Of a DNA stretch of 6,726 nucleotides, positions 5,678 through 6,726 are shown one piece after another. The stretch lies in assembly GCA_003485955.1 (NCBI GenBank), contig DNHH01000123.1:12397-19122 (forward strand), written 5' to 3'. The notes below the pieces were generated by a model. It had not been told where the DNA came from. It was given only the letters and a program-made list of their open reading frames with translations, and did not search any database. The position numbers and the translations under genes are program-made. This DNA comes from Opitutia bacterium. GTDB lineage: Bacteria > Verrucomicrobiota > Verrucomicrobiia > Opitutales > UBA953. Numbering within the stretch: position 1 is the stretch's first letter; the number at the start of each line of letters is the position of its first letter.

Positions 5678-6726
5678 TTAGCCCTTGAATCCGCGGCGCC
5701 AGGTTTCGCAGGCGCTCTTCAGCTCTGCAGCACCCGCGTCGTCAATCTTCTCGCCTTGGCGAATCTTTGCGAGGACGCCGATTTTAGTGGATTCAAAGTG
5801 TGCTTGCAGTGACTGCGCAGCAGCTTGGACGGACTTAACAGCAACATCATTGAAGAAGCCATTTTGCATCGCCCAAATCAACGCACATTGAATCTCGGCA
5901 GACTTTGGTGCAGTGGGAGGCTGCTTGAAGAGCTCCACGAAGCGGTCTCCCTTATCAAGGATGCCTTTAGTTTGTGCATCAAGGTCTGAGCCGAATTGAG
6001 CAAAGGCAGCGAGTTCGCGATACTGTGCGAGTTCGCCCTTAACTTTACCGGCAACTTGCTTGAAGGCTTTAATCTGTGCGGCCGAACCTACGCGCGACAC
6101 CGAAAGGCCAACTGAGACAGCCGGACGGATGCCTTGATTAAACAAGTCGGTCTGAAGGAAGACCTGGCCGTCCGTAATGGAAATCACGTTGGTAGGAATG
6201 TAAGCTGAAACGTCGCCCGCTTGTGTTTCAATAATCGGCAGAGCGGTGAGCGATCCTTTCCCAGCCAAGCGAGCGGAACGTTCAAGCAAGCGGGAGTGCA
6301 AGTAGAAGACGTCGCCAGGATACGCTTCGCGACCCGAGGGGCGCTTTAAGATCAGCGAGATTTGGCGATAAGCCGCTGCGTGCTTGGAAAGGTCATCATA
6401 CACGATGAGCGCATCCATGCCGTTTTCCATGAACCACTCACCGATGGCGGTACCAGAGAATGGCGCAAAGACTTGGTTTGCGGCGTTGTCCGCAGCTGGA
6501 GCGGCCACAATCACACAGAACTCCATGGCGCCTGCCTTCTCGAGTGTGCCGATGGTTCGAGCAATTGAAGAATTCTTAGTGCCGATCGCTACATAGACGG
6601 AGTAGACGGGGCGGAACTTCGCATCACCTGAAGCCAAACCGACGCGGTTGGCGTTGGCTTGGTTGATGATGGTATCGATGGCGATTGTGGTTTTTCCGGT
6701 AGCGCGGTCACCGATGATGAGTTCGC
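5678..6726 (-). CDS. atpA: F-type ATP synthase alpha subunit, 5' end outside window
   Basis: This is the non-catalytic nucleotide-binding subunit of F1, which alternates with beta and supplies an arginine to the catalytic site. The window holds 348 complete codons. The frame is open to the right edge, so the true start and about 165 N-terminal residues are missing. The TTG at 6637 is an internal Leu codon, not a start. Visible motifs are the P-loop GDRATGKT (6689-6712), DALIVYDDLSKHA, RRP-type RPSGREAYPGDVFYLHSRLLERSARL, IETQAGDVSAYIPTNVISITDGQ, and SVGLSVSRVGSAAQ. The last contains the arginine finger (codon 6092-6094, corresponding to about position 376 in E. coli numbering). The P-loop has Ala where Gln is usual. 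The estimated full length, near 512 residues, is normal. Confidence 0.98.
   Translation of the reverse strand, partial: ELIIGDRATGKTTIAIDTIINQANANRVGLASGDAKFRPVYSVYVAIGTKNSSIARTIGTLEKAGAMEFCVIVAAPAADNAANQVFAPFSGTAIGEWFMENGMDALIVYDDLSKHAAAYRQISLILKRPSGREAYPGDVFYLHSRLLERSARLAGKGSLTALPIIETQAGDVSAYIPTNVISITDGQVFLQTDLFNQGIRPAVSVGLSVSRVGSAAQIKAFKQVAGKVKGELAQYRELAAFAQFGSDLDAQTKGILDKGDRFVELFKQPPTAPKSAEIQCALIWAMQNGFFNDVAVKSVQAAAQSLQAHFESTKIGVLAKIRQGEKIDDAGAAELKSACETWRRGFKG

Noticed and set aside
6635..6637. TTG as the start of a shorter atpA
   Set aside because: The frame continues upstream to the window edge and includes the P-loop GDRATGKT, so this TTG is an internal leucine codon.
1..6726. A previously undescribed system, mobile element or CRISPR array
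   Set aside because: Almost all bases are covered by five well-known intact genes, and no repeats, integrase, transposase or unassigned reading frame without a sense-strand gene was seen.

Overview
The window carries five genes, all on the minus strand, read from the right edge to the left: atpA (3' two-thirds), atpG, atpD, atpC and a large bifunctional proline-catabolism gene (putA type) that runs off the left edge. Coding density is about 98%. No RNA gene, mobile element or CRISPR array was seen. The only stretches without a gene are 25, 35, 4 and 50 bp long.

Organism: this is a bacterium of moderate GC content. The beta subunit has family-specific wording (the IDLICPF segment before the P-loop, and the APGKYVSLEDTIRGFEMI segment near the C-terminus) that I associate from memory with Verrucomicrobiota of the Opitutae/Opitutia type. 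The PutA is the short kind without an N-terminal DNA-binding domain. The lineage is an inference with modest confidence.

Layout: 6726-5678 is atpA, truncated at its 5' end just before the P-loop. 5652-4771 is atpG, 4735-3299 is atpD and 3294-2863 is atpC. This is the classical A-G-D-C order of the F1 part of an F-type ATP synthase operon, and the membrane and stalk subunits (atpB/E/F/H) are expected upstream, outside the window. 2812-1 is putA, with 937 complete codons of proline dehydrogenase plus glutamate-semialdehyde (P5C) dehydrogenase. The window ends inside the aldehyde dehydrogenase C-terminal part.

How they work together: alpha3-beta3-gamma-epsilon form the F1 motor that makes ATP from the ion gradient. 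PutA oxidises proline to glutamate and passes electrons to the quinone pool and NAD, which helps build that gradient. The 50 bp between atpC and putA contains no recognisable terminator, so read-through is possible but not shown. All genes look intact, with catalytic residues present. This is mainly an ordinary core-metabolism region. The points worth a second look are the atpC-putA adjacency, a G-free leader before atpD, a perfect 11-bp inverted repeat inside putA, and small substitutions in otherwise conserved ATP synthase motifs.
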